Shown here piece by piece: positions 61,740 to 64,000 of a DNA stretch of 64,000 nt (position 1 is the first letter of the stretch; each line of letters opens with the position of its first letter). The notes beneath the pieces are model-generated. The model did no database searches, was not told where the DNA came from, and saw only the letters and a program-made list of their open reading frames with translations. The stretch is from positions 2,604,001-2,668,000 of the forward strand of contig NZ_SRRO01000001.1 of the NCBI RefSeq assembly GCF_004785795.1, written 5' to 3'. The stretch is from Nocardioides eburneiflavus (lineage in GTDB: Bacteria; Actinomycetota; Actinomycetes; Propionibacteriales; Nocardioidaceae). The position numbers and the translations under genes were made by a program.

Positions 61740-62420
61740 GTGTCGGTGCGGCGCGTCGCGGTGCTCGGAGGCCACGGCAAGACGGGCCGGGCCGTCTGCG
61801 CCGCGCTCGCCGACCGGAGCCTCGACGCCGTCCCGCTGGGGCGGTCGGACTGGCCGGACCTCGCCGGGGCCGTGGCGGAGTGCGACGCGGCGTACGTCAT
61901 CGCGCCCAACCTGCACCCCGACGAGCCCGCGTACGTCGGCTCCGCGCTGACCGCGCTCGCCGCGGCCGGCGTCGGTCGGGTGGTCCACCACTCCGTCGCC
62001 TCGCCCTACGCGCCGGCGATGCCGCACCACGTCGGCAAGGCGATCAGCGAGGACCTCGTCCGTCGCAGCGGGCTGTCGTGGACGATCCTCCAGCCCGGCG
62101 CCTACCTCCAGAACCTCGACCTCAGCGGTCCGCTCGACCTGCCGTACTCGGCCGACGTGCGCTTCGGCTTCCTCGACCTCGCCGACCTCGGCCGCGCCGC
62201 CGCGGTCGTGCTCACCGAGGACGGTCACGAGGGGGCGACGTACGAGCTCGCGACCCGCGTCGCGACGGTGCGCGAGCTGGCCGCCGAGGCGGGCGTGCCG
62301 GTGCGGAGGGTGGCCGACCCGGGCACCCACCCGTGGCTGTCGGCGATGTTCGCCTACTACGACGACCACGGCCTGCCGGTCGGCACCCGGGTCCTCGAAG
62401 CGCTGCTCGGCCGGCCCTGA
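61740..62420 (+). CDS. NAD(P)-binding NmrA-like protein
   Basis: The product has 226 residues. The glycine-rich nucleotide loop is VLGGHGKTGRAV near residue 6 and the atypical SDR sequence continues with AYVIAPNLHPDE and VVHHSVASPYA near 75-85. WTILQPGAYLQNL near 115 is the NmrA/TMR landmark. The protein binds NAD(P) but typically lacks the Tyr-Lys catalytic pair and may sense redox or reduce a quinone. GTG 61740 lies five bases after the hyuB stop, so it may be cotranscribed; GTG 61746 is an alternative. Confidence 0.75.
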   Translation: MSVRRVAVLGGHGKTGRAVCAALADRSLDAVPLGRSDWPDLAGAVAECDAAYVIAPNLHPDEPAYVGSALTALAAAGVGRVVHHSVASPYAPAMPHHVGKAISEDLVRRSGLSWTILQPGAYLQNLDLSGPLDLPYSADVRFGFLDLADLGRAAAVVLTEDGHEGATYELATRVATVRELAAEAGVPVRRVADPGTHPWLSAMFAYYDDHGLPVGTRVLEALLGRP

Positions 62421-62482
62421 CGCCGCGTCACGATCCGGCAACATCCGTTGCACCTCCTCGCAGCGGGCCGGATGCTGCGGGG

Positions 62483-63400
62483 ATGGGACGGGGGATCGTG
62501 CTGGTGGTGGCGCTGGCTGCCGCACTGACGGGCTGCGGCGAGGCGACCAGCGAGCCGGCGGCGGACGAGGCCACACCGGGCCTCCCGGCCGCGTCGCCCA
62601 CCGCGATGCTCCCGGCGGACGCTCCGGTCCGTGCCAGGGCGACGGTGCTCGACGAGGGCGGTGGGCCGATGCTGTGCCTCGGCTCGGTGGCGTCCTCCTA
62701 CCCACCCCAGTGCAGCGGGCCCGACGTCGGAGGGTGGATCTGGGACGAGCACCCCCACGAGTCGTCGGGCGGGGTCCGGTGGGGTGCCTACACGATGGAC
62801 GGCTCGTGGGACGGCACGACCTTCACCCCGACCGAGGTGCGGGAGAGCACGCCCGAGGACTGGCCGAAGGAGGACCTGGCTGCCCTGTTCGCCAGCCGCT
62901 GCCCGGCACCCGACGGCGGCTGGGTCCCGGTCGACCCGGCCACCACGACCGGCACGGCGCTGTCCGCCGCGCACCGCGTCGCGGAGGGGCTGCCCGACTA
63001 CGCGATCTCGTGGGGCGACCAGACGATCAACCCGGTGTGGCCGCAGACGGTGCAGGACGACCCACCGTCCCTGGAGGTCCAGCAGGCGATGAACGACCCG
63101 CGCTGGACCGTCCTGAACGTCGGCGTGACCGACGACGTCGCCCGCGCCGAGGCCGCCGTGCGAGAGGTGTGGGGCGGCGCCCTGTGCGTGTCGGAGTTCG
63201 CGAACACGCACGCCCGGCTCCGCGAGGTCGCGGAGGACCTGGAAGACCTGCCGGGTGGCCTCGACAGTGGCTACGGCAGCATCGGCAACACCGTCGAGAT
63301 CGGGGTGGTCTTCGACGACGGCTCGATCCAGGCATGGGTCGACGAGGAGTACGGCCCGGGCGTGGTCGAGGTGACCTCCGCCCTCACCCCGGCCGGCTGA
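62483..63400 (+). CDS. Lipoprotein of unknown function
   Basis: The product has 305 residues. A lipoprotein signal (MGRGIVLVVALAAALTGC, Cys near residue 18) is followed by an Ala/Glu/Pro linker and a globular domain with GGWIWDEHPHESSGGVRWG near 75 and a C-terminal VFDDGSIQAWVDEEYGPGVVEV. No named family is recognised. It appears to be an outer-face membrane protein. The ATG at 62483 leaves a 62-base gap to the NmrA gene with no obvious hairpin. Confidence 0.7.
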   Translation: MGRGIVLVVALAAALTGCGEATSEPAADEATPGLPAASPTAMLPADAPVRARATVLDEGGGPMLCLGSVASSYPPQCSGPDVGGWIWDEHPHESSGGVRWGAYTMDGSWDGTTFTPTEVRESTPEDWPKEDLAALFASRCPAPDGGWVPVDPATTTGTALSAAHRVAEGLPDYAISWGDQTINPVWPQTVQDDPPSLEVQQAMNDPRWTVLNVGVTDDVARAEAAVREVWGGALCVSEFANTHARLREVAEDLEDLPGGLDSGYGSIGNTVEIGVVFDDGSIQAWVDEEYGPGVVEVTSALTPAG

Positions 63401-63530
63401 CGGCTCGCTTTCTCCTCCTGTTCGGCACGCCGCCGCGCGTCGTCCGCGCGTCGTGCGCCCCGTGGACAGGTGGCGGCAGTAGGAAGTGCGCAGACGCAGG
63501 CATCGGGCCTGCCTCCCGCAGGAGATCACC

Positions 63531-64000
63531 ATGTCTCGTTCTCGGAAGCTGCACCACCGTCCCACGGCCGCACGGCGGTGGTCCTCGGCGCTGCTCGTGC
63601 CGATCATCGGCGCGCTGCTCCTCCTCGCGCCCGCCCCCGCGCAGGCGGCGACCTTCAGCGGCACGCTCGCCCAGGCGGTCGCGGCCGTCCCGACCGCCGC
63701 GGAGGCCAACACCGGCTACGACCGCACCCTCTTCAAGCACTGGGTCGACGCCAACGGCGACTGCCAGAACGCTCGCGCCGAGGTCCTGATCAGCGAGGCG
63801 GAGCCCGACACCCCGCTCACCTACACCACGTCGGGCAAGTGCACGGTGTCGACCGGTCGGTGGTTCTCCTACTACGACCGCGTCTCGTGGACCCTGGCGT
63901 CCGACGTCGACATCGACCACATGGTCCCGCTCGCCGAGGCCTGGGGCTCCGGTGCCAGCGGCTGGACGGCCGCCCGGCGCGAGGCGTACGCCAACGACCT
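63531..64000 (+). CDS. Secreted HNH-type nuclease (DUF1524-like), partial
   Basis: The first 156 residues are present and the gene runs off the window. A signal peptide is clear (basic start RKLHHRPTAARRW, hydrophobic core LLVPIIGALLLLAPAP, cleavage near AQAA). The mature part has DRTLFKHWVDANGDCQN, TGKC-like Cys, and DVDIDHMVPLAEAWGSG, the His-containing HNH motif of the DUF1524/GmrSD C-terminal type. It is an exported nuclease with disulfide-forming Cys. ATG 63531 follows AGGAGATCACC. Confidence 0.85.
   Translation, partial: MSRSRKLHHRPTAARRWSSALLVPIIGALLLLAPAPAQAATFSGTLAQAVAAVPTAAEANTGYDRTLFKHWVDANGDCQNARAEVLISEAEPDTPLTYTTSGKCTVSTGRWFSYYDRVSWTLASDVDIDHMVPLAEAWGSGASGWTAARREAYAND

Overview
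The window is a stretch of a very GC-rich chromosome (about 70% G+C by eye) with actinobacterial gene content. It has frequent GTG starts, tight ATGA/GTGA operon overlaps, DUF222-HNH (13E12-type) proteins, a DUF5302 protein, and the neighbourhood ParA / RhlE / ferritin-like / DUF3107 / TetR / MoeZ that is also known from mycobacteria. The overall style suggests Nocardioides or a close relative; that genus call is an inference. No tRNA, rRNA or CRISPR array was seen.

Layout. 1-5321: end of a secreted phosphoesterase, a LicD-like/methyltransferase fusion with a small coiled-coil protein and a sulfotransferase-like protein, a secreted PLD-like protein and a lipoprotein. 5477-17257: an acyl-CoA dehydrogenase and a MaoC hydratase that resemble the methylsuccinyl-CoA dehydrogenase and mesaconyl-CoA hydratase of the ethylmalonyl-CoA pathway, separated by a complete sugar cassette (ROK regulator, ribose-type ABC importer, two TIM-barrel isomerases and a Gfo/Idh/MocA dehydrogenase). 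17274-22630: a second sulfotransferase, a methyltransferase, DUF5302, an MFS transporter, and a histidine phosphatase / PHP / P-loop operon. 22641-24472: a REP-like repeat and the first of two inverted copies of a DUF222-HNH gene. 24579-32212: exonuclease, acetyltransferase, SDR, and the ParA-to-MoeZ housekeeping block. 32313-34700: a secreted trypsin-like protease and an IS110-family insertion sequence. 34766-39792: a DUF4129 / MoxR / DUF58 operon, an alkyltransferase-like protein and a PlsC acyltransferase.

39759-61734 is the most interesting part. It holds a divergent DUF1116-FdrA-DUF2877 / PucR locus (the three proteins are counterparts of the oxamate carbamoyltransferase genes of E. coli allantoin catabolism). 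About 5 kb later comes a translationally coupled operon of a UraA-type permease, a three-subunit molybdenum hydroxylase, a CoxG-like protein and an amidase, followed by hydantoinase/oxoprolinase A and B. The two halves are separated by a MerR-PP2C fusion gene, a glycerophosphodiesterase, a broken binding-protein gene and the second HNH copy. Both halves carry the same 11-base motif in their promoter regions. I read this as one regulon for breakdown of a nitrogen heterocycle (purine, pyrimidine or cyclic ureide) whose exact pathway I cannot match to a described one. The window ends with an NmrA-like protein, a lipoprotein and the start of a secreted HNH nuclease.

Notable sequence-level structures include REP-like elements (one in frame inside hyuA), convergent gene pairs whose stop codons lie inside shared hairpins, a palindromic candidate ROK operator, a MerR-type promoter dyad, and dense stem-loops beside the IS110 transposase.
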